DNA of 64,000 nucleotides from Paucimonas lemoignei (GCA_900475325.1 LS483371.1:2232001-2296000), one strand, 5' to 3'; counted from the first letter of the stretch, positions 16,947 through 26,270 are shown. Notes: generated by a model not told the origin, from the sequence alone. Numbers and translations are program-made.

Positions 16947-18044
16947 ATGATCAAAACGCCGTACTACCTGATCGATAAACAGAAGCTTTTGAGCAACATG
17001 GAGAAGATCGCCTACGTGCGCGAACACTCCGGGGCCAAGGCTCTGCTCGCGCTCAAGTGCTTTGCGACCTGGTCGGTATTCGACCTGATGCAGCAGTACA
17101 TGGACGGCACCACGTCGTCGTCGCTCTACGAGCTCAAACTCGGCCGCCAGAAGTTCGAGGGCGAAACGCACGCCTACAGCGTGGCCTGGGCTGACGACGA
17201 AATCGAAGACATGCTCGCCAACTGCGACAAGATCATCTTCAACTCCATCGGCCAGTTGCAGCGCTTTGCCGAAGCCTCGGCGGACAAGGTGCGCGGTCTG
17301 CGAGTCAACCCGCAGGTGAGCAGTTCGGATTACCTGCTGGCCGACCCGGCACGTCCGTTCAGCCGTCTGGGCGAGTGGGACCCGGTCAAGGTCGAAGCAG
17401 TCATCGATCAGATCTCGGGTTTCATGTTCCACAACAACTGTGAGAACGGTGATTTCAGCCTGTTCGACAAGATGCTCGGCACCATCGAAGAGCGCTTCGG
17501 CCATCTGCTGCACAAGGTGGAATGGGTCAGCCTCGGCGGCGGTATTCACTTCACGGGTGAAGGCTATGCGCTGGACGCTTTCTGCGCGCGCCTCAAGGCT
17601 TTCTCGCAGAAATACGGCGTCCAGGTTTATCTCGAGCCGGGCGAAGCGGCCATCACTCAGAGCGCTTCTCTGGAAGTGACCGTGCTCGACACCCTTTATA
17701 ACGGCAAGCATCTGGCCGTGGTGGACAGCTCGATCGAAGCCCACATGCTGGATCTGCTGATCTACCGCCTGGACGCCAAGCTGGCCCCGAGCGAGGGCGA
17801 GCACACGTACATGATCTGCGGCAAGTCGTGCCTGGCCGGTGATATCTTCGGTGAATATCAATTCCCGGCACCCCTGGCGATTGGCGATCGGTTGTCGTTT
17901 GTCGACGCTGCCGGCTACACCATGGTCAAGAAAAACTGGTTCAACGGTCTGAAAATGCCGTCCATCGTAGTGAAACAACTCGACGGTACTGTCGAGGTGG
18001 TTCGTGAATTTGGTTTTGACGATTACCTGTCCAGCCTTTCGTAA
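16947..18044 (+). CDS. nspC: Carboxynor/carboxyspermidine decarboxylase
   Basis: A 365-residue PLP enzyme of the alanine-racemase/ornithine decarboxylase fold. The PLP lysine is in ALLALKCFATWSVF, close to the N-terminus as in the NspC family, and the C-terminal catalytic loop is MICGKSCLAGD. It decarboxylates carboxyspermidine (or carboxynorspermidine) to the polyamine. ATG 16947 was chosen because GGAGG stands seven bases upstream and the protein core starts MIKTPYYLID; the longer in-frame reading to 16827 adds no family sequence. The partner dehydrogenase follows after 27 bases, so the pair makes spermidine without S-adenosylmethionine decarboxylase. Confidence 0.9.
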   Translation: MIKTPYYLIDKQKLLSNMEKIAYVREHSGAKALLALKCFATWSVFDLMQQYMDGTTSSSLYELKLGRQKFEGETHAYSVAWADDEIEDMLANCDKIIFNSIGQLQRFAEASADKVRGLRVNPQVSSSDYLLADPARPFSRLGEWDPVKVEAVIDQISGFMFHNNCENGDFSLFDKMLGTIEERFGHLLHKVEWVSLGGGIHFTGEGYALDAFCARLKAFSQKYGVQVYLEPGEAAITQSASLEVTVLDTLYNGKHLAVVDSSIEAHMLDLLIYRLDAKLAPSEGEHTYMICGKSCLAGDIFGEYQFPAPLAIGDRLSFVDAAGYTMVKKNWFNGLKMPSIVVKQLDGTVEVVREFGFDDYLSSLS

Positions 18045-18071
18045 GCTGGCGTAGTGAGGAGAAGTAAGGAA

Positions 18072-19316
18072 TTGAAGAAGAACGTTCTTATCATTGGTGC
18101 AGGAGGTGTCGCCAAGGTGGTGGCCCACAAGTGCGCGCAGCACAACGACGAACTCGGTCGTATTGCCATCGCGTCGCGCAACATCTCCAAGTGCCAGGCC
18201 ATCATCGACAGCGTCAAGGCCAAGGGTAGCCTCAAGCAGCCCGCCGATATCAAAGCCTTTTCGCTCAATGCACTGGATATCGAAGCGACCAAGGCGCTTA
18301 TCCTCGAGACCGAATCGCAGATCGTGATCAACGTCGGTTCGTCGTTCCTCAACATGTCGGTGCTGCGTGCCTGCATCGATACCGGCGTGGCCTATCTGGA
18401 CACCGCGATCCATGAAGAGCCGGGCAAAGTCTGTGAGACGCCGCCGTGGTACGGCAACTACGAGTGGAAACACCTCGAAGAGTGCCAGGCCAAGAACGTC
18501 ACCGCCATTCTGGGCGTGGGTTTCGACCCGGGCGTGGTCAACGCCTATGCCGCATTGGCCCAACAAAAGCATTTCGACCGTATTGATTCCATCGACATCC
18601 TCGACGTCAATGCGGGCTCACACGGCAAGTATTTCGCGACCAACTTCGATCCCGAAATCAACTTCCGTGAATTCACCGGGCAGGTGTACAGCTGGCAGAA
18701 CAGCCAGTGGACCACCAACAGCATGTTCGAGGTCAAACGCACCGATGACCTGCCAGTCGTGGGTTCGCAGAACCTGTACCTGACCGGCCACGATGAAGTG
18801 CACTCGCTGTCCAGGAACCTCAACGTGCCTAACGTGCGTTTCTGGATGAGTTTTGGCGAGCACTACATCAATGTTTTCACCGTACTGAACAAGCTGGGCC
18901 TGCTCTCCGAGAAGCCGGTCAAGACTGCTGAAGGCGTGGAAATCGTGCCGTTGAAAGTGGTCAAGGCCGTACTGCCGGATCCGTCGTCGCTGGCGCCGGG
19001 CTACACCGGCAAGACCTGCATTGGCGATCTGGTCAAAGGCACGCGTAATGGTCAGCCCCATGAGCTGTTCATTTATAACGTCGCCGATCACGAAGAAGCC
19101 TACGCCGAGACTGACAGTCAGGGCATTTCCTACACCGCTGGCGTACCGCCGGTGGCCGCAGCCCTGTTGGTTGCCCGTGGGGAGTGGGACGTGCAACGCA
19201 TGGCCAACGTTGAAGAACTGCCAGCCGAGCCGTTCCTCAAGCTGCTCGACGTGATGGGTCTGCCGACCCGCATCAAGGACGACAAGGGCGACCGCCCTTG
19301 GGATGCCATCGCCTGA
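18072..19316 (+). CDS. Carboxynor/carboxyspermidine dehydrogenase (saccharopine dehydrogenase family)
   Basis: A 414-residue NADPH enzyme with a Rossmann start KKNVLIIGAGGVAKVVAHKC and the saccharopine-dehydrogenase C-terminal domain. It condenses putrescine (or diaminopropane) with aspartate semialdehyde and reduces the imine to carboxyspermidine. The frame has GTG at 18054, but family proteins begin MKKNVLIIGAGG, so TTG at 18072 is preferred; AGGAG lies about ten bases before it. It is coupled to the decarboxylase just upstream and followed by a strong terminator. The gene order decarboxylase-then-dehydrogenase is worth noting because the reverse is common in other genera. Confidence 0.88.
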   Translation: MKKNVLIIGAGGVAKVVAHKCAQHNDELGRIAIASRNISKCQAIIDSVKAKGSLKQPADIKAFSLNALDIEATKALILETESQIVINVGSSFLNMSVLRACIDTGVAYLDTAIHEEPGKVCETPPWYGNYEWKHLEECQAKNVTAILGVGFDPGVVNAYAALAQQKHFDRIDSIDILDVNAGSHGKYFATNFDPEINFREFTGQVYSWQNSQWTTNSMFEVKRTDDLPVVGSQNLYLTGHDEVHSLSRNLNVPNVRFWMSFGEHYINVFTVLNKLGLLSEKPVKTAEGVEIVPLKVVKAVLPDPSSLAPGYTGKTCIGDLVKGTRNGQPHELFIYNVADHEEAYAETDSQGISYTAGVPPVAAALLVARGEWDVQRMANVEELPAEPFLKLLDVMGLPTRIKDDKGDRPWDAIA

Positions 19317-19324
19317 TGCTGTAG

Positions 19325-19362
19325 AAAACCCTGTGCGTCGATAGCGACGCGCAGGGCTTTGT
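19325..19362 (+). terminator. Rho-independent terminator after the carboxyspermidine genes
   Basis: CCCTGTGCGTCG and CGACGCGCAGGG form a twelve-base stem with one G-T wobble around an ATAG loop at 19329-19356. It has A's before the stem and CTTTGT after it. It lies eight bases past the dehydrogenase stop. Confidence 0.85.
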
Positions 19363-19394
19363 CCCTTCTTCCTTTAAAACACATCACTCGCTTT

Positions 19395-19420
19395 CTGTAG
19401 GCGCTGCCGAAGGCTGCGAA
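19395..19420. repeat. REP half-site
   Basis: A single arm related to the GTAGGAGCTGCCGAAGG type: CTGTAGGCGCTGCCGAAGG followed by CTGCGAAAG. I find no matching inverted arm close by, so this copy is solitary. Confidence 0.6.
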
Positions 19421-19485
19421 AGCACTGCGCCTTGAATCGAGTAGCAACAACAGCATCCGGGTGCTGCTGAGTCAGGTTCCGTCCT

Positions 19486-20050
19486 GACGGCCGGGTCACT
19501 TTTGGTGCCAAAAGTAACCAAAACCTCTGCGCTGGCGTACGGCCCCCGCTTCGCGGCGGTACCTTCGCTCCGGCACCGTGGGGCGGGCACGCGCCGACGG
19601 GCCATCCATGGCCCAACGGCGCTCGCTCGGCATCCATGCCGAGCGACCCACCCCACGGCACCTCCACTCAGCCTCCCGACGCGCATTTTGCGTCGTCTGT
19701 GAAATCGTGGGAGGAAAAGCAAAAGCAAATCTGCTCTGCAGATTTTTCCAGGATGATTTCCTGCCTGATTCACACCCCGCTTTTGATTCTAGAGGCCTGC
19801 GCAGAACGTATGGGCGACACAAATTGCGACTTGTGGCCGGCCGAGCGCAGGTATTGCGCAGTGGGCAACCCGGCATGGATGCCGGGTTAGCCGCACCGGG
19901 CCATGGATGGCCCATTGCGGCCGCCCACGGAGCAATGCCGGAGCGAGGGAGGTCTGAGCCTTGGCGAAGACCCGGACAGAGGAGCGGGAGCGTTTTGCTT
20001 ACTTTTGACTGGGCCGGCATTCCGGCTTTCAAAAGTGAGGCGCCGTAAGG
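19486..20050. repeat. Long non-coding element with inverted arms
   Basis: The 859 bases between 19317 and 20175 hold no convincing gene. About 19491-19660 and 19860-20045 are inverted, imperfect copies of each other. Shared blocks are CACTTTTG/CAAAAGT near the outer ends, CTTCGCTCCGGCA, GGGCCATCCATGGCCC and CGGCATCCATGCCG; the last two are themselves palindromes. Short open frames on both strands are Arg/Pro-rich translations of these repeats and lack ribosome sites. It looks like a dispersed Pseudomonas repeat larger than a REP, possibly a non-autonomous mobile element or its remnant. Confidence 0.6.
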
Positions 20051-20175
20051 GCGCAAAGGTGAATCAGCGTCGCCGCCGCTGCTGGATATGCATGCGATTC
20101 AGCACTCTTGGAACACAATATCTACGACGTTCATCGAACCTCGTCGGACACCCAGCGTCCACCGAACAATCGCAT

Positions 20176-21051
20176 CTAAAGGCGTGATTCCATCATCCGC
20201 ATCAACGGCTCGTACTCGGCATGGCTGGCGGGAACCAGGCCGGTGGCTTCCTGGGATTTGAAGAATGCGGACAGCCCATTCTGATTGCTGAACACCGCCG
20301 CGCGGATCTGCTTTTTCAGTTCAGGGCACAGGGTGCCGCTGAACACGTAAGGCGAGTAATAAATGGGTTCCGAGCGCCACATGATGTCAAACGTATCGCG
20401 CTTGATCCGCCCGCTGTTGAGGTAGGCATCGACCTCGACGCTGGCCACGAAAGCGGCGTCAACCCGACTGTCCAGCAACGTATCCAGAGCTTTGCTGTGA
20501 GAACCGGCATACACCACCGAGCTGAAAAAATCCGTGAGTGGCTGGCTGACCTTGGCTGAAAACTCGAAATTGGGTACCACGCTGCCGGAGGTGCTGGCGG
20601 GGTCACTCAGCGCGACCTGAGCGCCGCGCAGCGCCTTGACGTCACTGAACGTTCCGCGCCGTGTGACCAGCAGCGACTGATAGTGATGGCCTGCCGGGGT
20701 GAAGTAGCCCGGGCTGATGGTCAGGCTGGCGAACGGCTCGACGCGCGGGTCGCGCTGGCGGGCCATGATGTAGGACGCAGGACCCAGCCAGGCAATGTCC
20801 ACGCCGCCCGAGACCACCGCGTCGATCACGCTTTCATAAGACGAGGAGGTCGGCACCAGGTCCACCGGTATCTGCAAGGCTGCGCTCAACTGATCGAGCA
20901 AGGGCTGATACTCGCCTCGCAACGCCTCTATGGGTTTGGTGGTATTGGGAATGATCGCCACCCGCAGACTGCGTTGAGCGCATTGAGCGTGCGCCAAGGT
21001 GGTAAGCACGGTGGTCATCGCAAACACGGTCAACCATTTCACTGTGTGCAT
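20176..21051 (-). CDS. PhnD-like periplasmic binding protein (phosphate/phosphonate type)
   Basis: A 291-residue secreted protein with a signal peptide (LTVFAMTTVLTTLAHA) and the PF12974-type fold. Typical strings are SLRVAIIPNTTKPIEALRGEYQPL, DIAWLGPASYIMA, VTRRGTFSDVKALRGAQVALSDPASTSG and the C-terminal FSNQNGLSAFFKSQ. Members bind phosphonates, phosphite or other small anions. No ABC permease or ATPase adjoins it. Instead its ATG overlaps by 13 bases the end of a membrane GGDEF-EAL gene, which suggests it may deliver a ligand signal to that receptor rather than serve transport. The ligand is unknown. Confidence 0.8.
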   Translation of the reverse strand: MHTVKWLTVFAMTTVLTTLAHAQCAQRSLRVAIIPNTTKPIEALRGEYQPLLDQLSAALQIPVDLVPTSSSYESVIDAVVSGGVDIAWLGPASYIMARQRDPRVEPFASLTISPGYFTPAGHHYQSLLVTRRGTFSDVKALRGAQVALSDPASTSGSVVPNFEFSAKVSQPLTDFFSSVVYAGSHSKALDTLLDSRVDAAFVASVEVDAYLNSGRIKRDTFDIMWRSEPIYYSPYVFSGTLCPELKKQIRAAVFSNQNGLSAFFKSQEATGLVPASHAEYEPLMRMMESRL

Positions 21052-23363
21052 GCGGCATCCATCGCATCGATAAAGGGAGCGTACTGCTCTAGTTGTTCAG
21101 CTGACATTGGCCGACTGAAGTGATAGCCCTGGACCATGTCGCAACCGGCCAGCTTAAGGCAGATGAGCTGCTCGCGGGTTTCCACGCCTTCAGCGACCAC
21201 CTCCAGACCCAGGCGTTTGGCGAGGATGATGGTGGAGGCCACGATGGGGTTGTCATCCGGGCTGTTGGACAGCGGCGCAATCACCGCGCGGTCGATTTTC
21301 AGCTTGGTCAGCGGCAGCGATTGCAGGTGAGCGAAGCCTGCATAGCCCTGGCCGAAATCGTCGAGGCTGATGGCCAGACCGGCGCTGCGCAGACGCTGCA
21401 GATGCTCGATGCCATGACCTTCGTTATCCAGCACCGAGGTTTCGGTGATTTCCAGTTCCAGACGCTGTGGCTGGACCTGGTAGCGATTGAGTTCATTGAG
21501 CAGTTTTTCGCTGAAGTCCGCCTGACGCAGCTGGATCGCTGAAATGTTGATTGCCAACCGCAGGTCTCGGCCCTCAGCCTGCCACCTCGACAATTCCTCG
21601 CAGGCCAGGCGCAACACTTCCCAGCCCAGTGCGACAATGAAGCCGCTGCGCTCGGCCAGGGATATGAACTGGTCTGGGTACAGCAGGCCGAAGTCAGGGT
21701 GCTGCCAACGCACCAATGCCTCGTAACTTTCTACCAGCATGCTCTCCAGGCGGATTTGCGGCTGATAGTGGAGCACAAAATGGCGCTCGTTCAGCGCCCC
21801 AGTAAAGGCCTGTTCCAGGATGAATTCCTTGATGTCCGAGACGTTCAGCGACGGGTCGAAGAAGCGATACTGGCCCCGGCCCGAGCGTTTGGCCGAGTAC
21901 ATGGCGGCGTCGGCGCAGCGGATCATGTGCTCGATGTCCTGACCGTCGCGCGGGCAAATGCTCACCCCGACGCTGGGGCTGGTGCTCAGTTCGTGTTCTT
22001 CCAGGGAGTAAATGGCCGACAGTTTGTCCACCAGGGTGCGCGCCCAGGCATCGATCTGCTCCTCGGTGCGCTCGCCTGCCAGCAGCACGACAAACTCATC
22101 ACCACCAAAACGCGCCGCTTCGTCGTCGGGTTCCAGCAGGCGGCTGATGCGCCCGGCGACTGCTTGCAGCAACAGATCGCCGGTCCGGTGCCCCAGTGAG
22201 TCATTGATCGACTTGAAGCGGTCCATGTCGATGAACAGGATCGCCAGCAACTGGCGTCTGCCCCGTTGCTGCGTCAGGATTTGCGCCGCAACTTCCATGA
22301 ACTGCCGACGATTATGCAGCCCGCTCAAGTGGTCGGTGGCCGCCGCGTGGCTGCTGCGTCGATGTTCGTCCTCCAGACGGCTGATCAATTGCTGGTTGAT
22401 CTGCTGGGCTTGCTCCAGCGCATCGAAGGCTTCCTGGCGTCGGTTCAACACGCGTAACGTCCAGATCAGGCTGCAAAGAATGAACAGTGTCATGCACAGG
22501 TTCAACCAGAGCTGACGTTCATAGGTCAGGCGCGAGGAGGCGAGGATTTCATCGCGCTGCTGGCTGACCACCACGCTGAATCCGCGTTGCGCCACGCGGC
22601 GGTAGAGGCTCTGGTATTCCCCAGATGTAGCGTATTGAGTGAGTTCCCCGGCTTCTTGTCCGCTTTGTGGTAGCTCGGGGCTCAGTGCCGCTCCAGAAAT
22701 CACCACGCCGCTGCTGGTTATGCGCAGCCGTTCCCGGCCCGTGTTGTCGAGCAAACGCATCATGCCGCTGCGGCCCAGATCGATACGTTCAAAAAGCGCT
22801 GCCAGATAGCCGATGTCCAATTGCACCAGCAGCACACTGTCCAGCTCCCGCGCAGCAGGGTCGGTCAGGGGCAGCAAAAACGGCAGACGCCAGTTAGGTG
22901 AGGACGAACCGGTTTGCGCCTCGGGCAGTGCTGGCAGCAGGGGCTTGAGTCCGTGAAGCGCGATGTGGTTTTGAAGTTGTGCCAGCCAGTCGGCAGGCAG
23001 TTGCTGGGGCTCATCAATGTGAGTGCCGGACAGCAAACGCCCTTCAGTGCTGTACAGGCTCATGCGTTTGAGGACCGGGTCCTCGGCCAGCATGCGCACC
23101 AACCCCCAGTTGCGCTGATCGCGATCCTCGATATCAATGCGTGCAACCTTGCCGATCGCTTGTGCGCGATCCACCAGTTGCCGCAGGTTTTCCGCAGCGA
23201 TGGTTGCCAGGTTCAGGTGTTCGGCGGCCTTGGCGGCCAGCGCTTCGTGTTGCGAAGTGGCCTTCTGTTGAAGAAACAAGCCCCACAGAAACACCAGTGT
23301 GGCGGCGCACAGGATGACCAGCAACAGCCGCAGCAGACTCAGCGAGGAAGAAAACAGGCGCAT
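21039..23363 (-). CDS. Membrane GGDEF-EAL cyclic di-GMP enzyme with periplasmic sensor
   Basis: A 774-residue inner-membrane protein. Helix 1 is at about residues 8-28, a periplasmic Cache-like sensor follows to about residue 275, helix 2 is near LWLNLCMTLFILCSLIW, then a short coiled region, GGDEF (RFGGDEFVVL) and EAL domains. EAL catalytic residues are present: ESYEALVRW, INISAIQL, EITET, LDDFGQGYAGF, KIDRAVI and VAEGVET. The GGDEF motif is intact but the RxxD inhibitory site is replaced (EPDD). It may therefore both make and degrade cyclic di-GMP, with net phosphodiesterase activity likely. It overlaps a PhnD-like binding protein gene downstream, a possible sensor partner. Confidence 0.88.
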   Translation of the reverse strand: MRLFSSSLSLLRLLLVILCAATLVFLWGLFLQQKATSQHEALAAKAAEHLNLATIAAENLRQLVDRAQAIGKVARIDIEDRDQRNWGLVRMLAEDPVLKRMSLYSTEGRLLSGTHIDEPQQLPADWLAQLQNHIALHGLKPLLPALPEAQTGSSSPNWRLPFLLPLTDPAARELDSVLLVQLDIGYLAALFERIDLGRSGMMRLLDNTGRERLRITSSGVVISGAALSPELPQSGQEAGELTQYATSGEYQSLYRRVAQRGFSVVVSQQRDEILASSRLTYERQLWLNLCMTLFILCSLIWTLRVLNRRQEAFDALEQAQQINQQLISRLEDEHRRSSHAAATDHLSGLHNRRQFMEVAAQILTQQRGRRQLLAILFIDMDRFKSINDSLGHRTGDLLLQAVAGRISRLLEPDDEAARFGGDEFVVLLAGERTEEQIDAWARTLVDKLSAIYSLEEHELSTSPSVGVSICPRDGQDIEHMIRCADAAMYSAKRSGRGQYRFFDPSLNVSDIKEFILEQAFTGALNERHFVLHYQPQIRLESMLVESYEALVRWQHPDFGLLYPDQFISLAERSGFIVALGWEVLRLACEELSRWQAEGRDLRLAINISAIQLRQADFSEKLLNELNRYQVQPQRLELEITETSVLDNEGHGIEHLQRLRSAGLAISLDDFGQGYAGFAHLQSLPLTKLKIDRAVIAPLSNSPDDNPIVASTIILAKRLGLEVVAEGVETREQLICLKLAGCDMVQGYHFSRPMSAEQLEQYAPFIDAMDAACTQ

Positions 23364-23495
23364 TGCTTCTCAGTCTTCCAGTAGCAAAACGCCACATTAC
23401 TACCGGTGTGTAACAAAAATATGACAGCTTGTGCGTGTTCGTCAGGCACCGTGTCCGTGTTTCTGACACTGTGCTGTCGCGCAGCAAACAGTAAT

Positions 23496-23589
23496 CTGTG
23501 GGACCGGCGTTAGCCGGGAAGGCGGCAGTTCTTCCTACACATCTGCAATGGATGTACCGGCCCTTTCCCGGCTAAAGCCGGTCCCACAG
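23496..23589. repeat. REP pair (GTGGGACCGGCTTTAGCCGG type)
   Basis: Inverted copies of the GTGGGACCGGC...GCCGGGAA type: CTGTGGGACCGGCGTTAGCC at the left and GGCTAAAGCCGGTCCCACAG at the right. The same family is at 26271-26360 and 34925-35016. It lies between the GGDEF-EAL gene and the TonB receptor gene. Confidence 0.85.
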
Positions 23590-23693
23590 AAAACCAGTTC
23601 TATTCAAGATAGTTATTCCTACAGGCCCATGTGTTGCTGTACGACAGCGCTGTGTCAGAAAACAACCGGATCCCCGCCGATAGGGTGTTTACC

Positions 23694-26114
23694 TCACCAC
23701 GAGTACTTCACGCTGCTCAGCAAGGTGCGCCGCAGGCCTGGGTAGCATTCGTAGGAGTCATCACAGGTGGCGACGTATTTCTCGTCCAGCAAGTTCTGAG
23801 CATTGAGCGACACGGTGACGTTTTTATTGATCGGGTAGCTCACCCCAGCATCGAACAGGGTGTAGTTATCGATGTGGTACGTGTTGGCGTTATCGCCATA
23901 CAGCACGCCTGTGTAGCGAGCGCCGCCACCGAGCATCAGGCCATCGAGCACAGTGTCGTGGAAGGTGTAGCTCAGCCACGCCGATGCCATGTGCTTGGGT
24001 ACGTTGGCGGGACGATTGCCTTCGTCACCTCGGGTGCTCTTGGTGATCTCGGCCTTGGTGTAGGTATAAGAGGCAACCACATCCCAGTTCTGGTCGAGCC
24101 TGGCTTTGATTTCGGCTTCGATGCCGCGCGACTGTTGCTCGCCATTGGCCACGGAGAAACCGGTACTTACGCCGTTGACCAGTTCGTTGGTCAGGGCATT
24201 GGTCTTGGTCAGGTCGTAGGCGGCCAGGGTCATGAAGATAGCATCAGTCGGCTGGTACTTGAGGCCCGCTTCCCACTGCCGCGCCTGGCTGGAATCAAAG
24301 GCGCGGCCGCTGCGGTCCAGCCCGGTGTTGGGTGCGAAGGACTCCGAATAGCTGATGTACGGCGCCAGGCCGAATTCAGTCAGGTAGGTCAGGCCAAGAC
24401 GGCCCGTAAAGGCGTTGTCCTTCTGGTTGGTGGATGCCCCGACGTGGTTATCCAGGTCGTTATGCACGTAGTCATAGCGAGCGCCAGCGGTGACGATCCA
24501 GTGATCGTCGAATTTGATCTGATCCTGGAGGTAGCCGCCAATCTGTTCGATGGTCTGGTCATAGTTGATCGAGCTGATGCTGTTAGCCGCCGTGGGCCGG
24601 GTGACGCTTTGGCCGTATTGCGGGGCGTAAATGTTCAAGCTCGGACCCTGAATACGCCAGCGGGTAACATCAGCATCCTGCCAGGAATAGTCGGCGCCCA
24701 TCAGCAGTTTATGGGTCAGCGGCCCGGTGCTGAAGTCAGCCTGGAGCTGGTTGTCCAGGTTGAAGGCGTTCATGTGCTGATCGAAACGGTCGGCACCGCG
24801 AATGGTATTGCCGGTATCCGTGTCGACGCTGAATGGCAGCAGGTTCTGGAAGATCACATCGACCTGGCCGTAGCGTGCGTTCTGACGAAATTCCCAAGTG
24901 TCATCCAGGCGATGACGGAACTCATAACCAAAGCTGTACTGATTCTGGTTGAGATGGTTGAAGCTGTGGTCACCCATCAAGGTGTCGGTGGTGTGGCCAT
25001 CGGGCGTGCTGTAGGCAAACAGCGAGCCGCCGTTGCGGTCGCGCAAAAAATCGCTGAGCAAGGTCAGGCTGGTGTCTTCATCCGGCGCCCAGGTGAAGGA
25101 GGGCGCGATATACAGGCGGTCGTCCTTTAACTCATGGCCGTCGTCGTAGTCCACTTGAGTATTGGCATCTCGGGCCGAGCCAACCACCCGGTACAGCAGG
25201 TGTTGCTCATCGTCCAGCGCGCCACCGAGATCGAACTGGCCCTGCCTGCGATCGTGGCTGCCGGCGGTGAGTTGCACTTCATTGACGTGGTTGGCTTCAG
25301 GTTTTTTACTGACGCGGTTGATGATCCCGCCGGCATCGCCCTGGCCAAACAAGGTCGAGGAGGGGCCTTTGACGACGTCAATACGATCAAGTGAGTAAGG
25401 CTCGCTGCGGAAAAACGCGTAGCTGTTGTTTTGCTGGCGCAGGCCATTGAGGTAGTCGCTGGTGGACTGGCCGTTGAAGCCGCGAATGAACAGCCAGTCA
25501 AACCCCTTGGGATCCAGGCCGTAGCCTTCGACTTTGACGCCAGGGACATAGCGCAGGGCTTCGGTCACGGTCTGCGCGCTCTGCGCCTGCATCTGCTTGC
25601 GGGTTATCACTGAGATGGATTGAGGAATCTCGATCAGCGGGGTATCGGTCTTGGTCCCGGAGGCGCTGCGGGTGGCGACGTAGCTGTCGACCGGGCCCGC
25701 CGCCGACTCGACAGTCCTGCCCGAGATGCTGGTGGCGTCCAGTTGCACGGTCGATGCATCACCGGTGCCCGGCAGCAAAGAATAGCTGCCGTTGGCATGT
25801 GGCACGATCTGCAAACGGCTGCCCGCCAGCAGTTGCCGCAACCCTGCGTCTGTGGAGTAACGCCCGCGCAGTCCCGCAGATTTTTGTCCGCGCGCGGCAT
25901 CGGGCTCGAAGGACACAGTGACACCCGCCGTGGCGGCAAACTGTTCCAACGCAGAATTGACGGGGCCAGCGGGAATATTGAACTCGGTTTCAGCCGTGGT
26001 TTGCGCCCACGCATTGGGTGCGACCAGCACGGTGGTGAAGGGTGCTGCCAATACAATGCCGAACAGGGCACGGTTGATGAGGCTATTTCCGGTGGGGGAC
26101 TTGCGCGGGGACAT
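23694..26114 (-). CDS. TonB-dependent siderophore receptor with STN signalling domain
   Basis: An 806-residue outer-membrane receptor. After the signal peptide (ending AWAQ) comes an STN domain (VNSALEQFAATAGVTVSFEP to ADGSYSL-like end), then the plug (IEIPQSISVITRKQM, IDVVKGPSSTLFGQGDAGGIIN) and a 22-strand barrel ending with the aromatic C-terminal Trp (SVKYSW). The C-terminal block with a Cys pair, TCDDSYECYPG, is typical of ferrichrome/ferrioxamine-type hydroxamate receptors such as FhuA, FiuA and FoxA. The STN domain signals to the FecR-like protein encoded upstream. AAGGAAA precedes the ATG. The exact siderophore cannot be fixed from sequence. Confidence 0.88.
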   Translation of the reverse strand: MSPRKSPTGNSLINRALFGIVLAAPFTTVLVAPNAWAQTTAETEFNIPAGPVNSALEQFAATAGVTVSFEPDAARGQKSAGLRGRYSTDAGLRQLLAGSRLQIVPHANGSYSLLPGTGDASTVQLDATSISGRTVESAAGPVDSYVATRSASGTKTDTPLIEIPQSISVITRKQMQAQSAQTVTEALRYVPGVKVEGYGLDPKGFDWLFIRGFNGQSTSDYLNGLRQQNNSYAFFRSEPYSLDRIDVVKGPSSTLFGQGDAGGIINRVSKKPEANHVNEVQLTAGSHDRRQGQFDLGGALDDEQHLLYRVVGSARDANTQVDYDDGHELKDDRLYIAPSFTWAPDEDTSLTLLSDFLRDRNGGSLFAYSTPDGHTTDTLMGDHSFNHLNQNQYSFGYEFRHRLDDTWEFRQNARYGQVDVIFQNLLPFSVDTDTGNTIRGADRFDQHMNAFNLDNQLQADFSTGPLTHKLLMGADYSWQDADVTRWRIQGPSLNIYAPQYGQSVTRPTAANSISSINYDQTIEQIGGYLQDQIKFDDHWIVTAGARYDYVHNDLDNHVGASTNQKDNAFTGRLGLTYLTEFGLAPYISYSESFAPNTGLDRSGRAFDSSQARQWEAGLKYQPTDAIFMTLAAYDLTKTNALTNELVNGVSTGFSVANGEQQSRGIEAEIKARLDQNWDVVASYTYTKAEITKSTRGDEGNRPANVPKHMASAWLSYTFHDTVLDGLMLGGGARYTGVLYGDNANTYHIDNYTLFDAGVSYPINKNVTVSLNAQNLLDEKYVATCDDSYECYPGLRRTLLSSVKYSW

Positions 26115-26182
26115 GCGGTTTCCTTTTCGCCCTGTAGCGATGATGGCGGCGTCAATTGCGCCTCTTATCTACAGAGTCGAAC

Positions 26183-26201
26183 GAGAATGAAAATCAACAA
26201 C
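26183..26201. promoter_or_regulatory. Weak Fur-box-like sequence before the receptor gene
   Basis: GAGAATGAAAATCAACAAC matches the 19-base Fur consensus at 14 positions by eye, about 70 bases ahead of the receptor start. The right half is poor, so direct Fur control here is uncertain. Expression may instead come mainly from the FecI-like sigma factor. Confidence 0.3.
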
Positions 26202-26270
26202 CCCCCGAGCAACAGTTTTCATTGATAGATGCTTTTTTGCTGCAGCGGATGTCTGTCGCGGGCCGCGACC

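Noticed and set aside
16875..18572. A 565-residue minus-strand open frame
   Set aside because: It is antisense to the two carboxyspermidine genes, which are firmly supported by motifs.
19496..20056. Arg/Pro-rich frames of 100-190 residues on both strands
   Set aside because: They read through the inverted-arm repeat element and have no domains or ribosome sites.
23631..25130. A 499-residue plus-strand open frame
   Set aside because: It lies antisense to the TonB receptor gene, which has full domain support; long antisense frames are common in GC-rich DNA.
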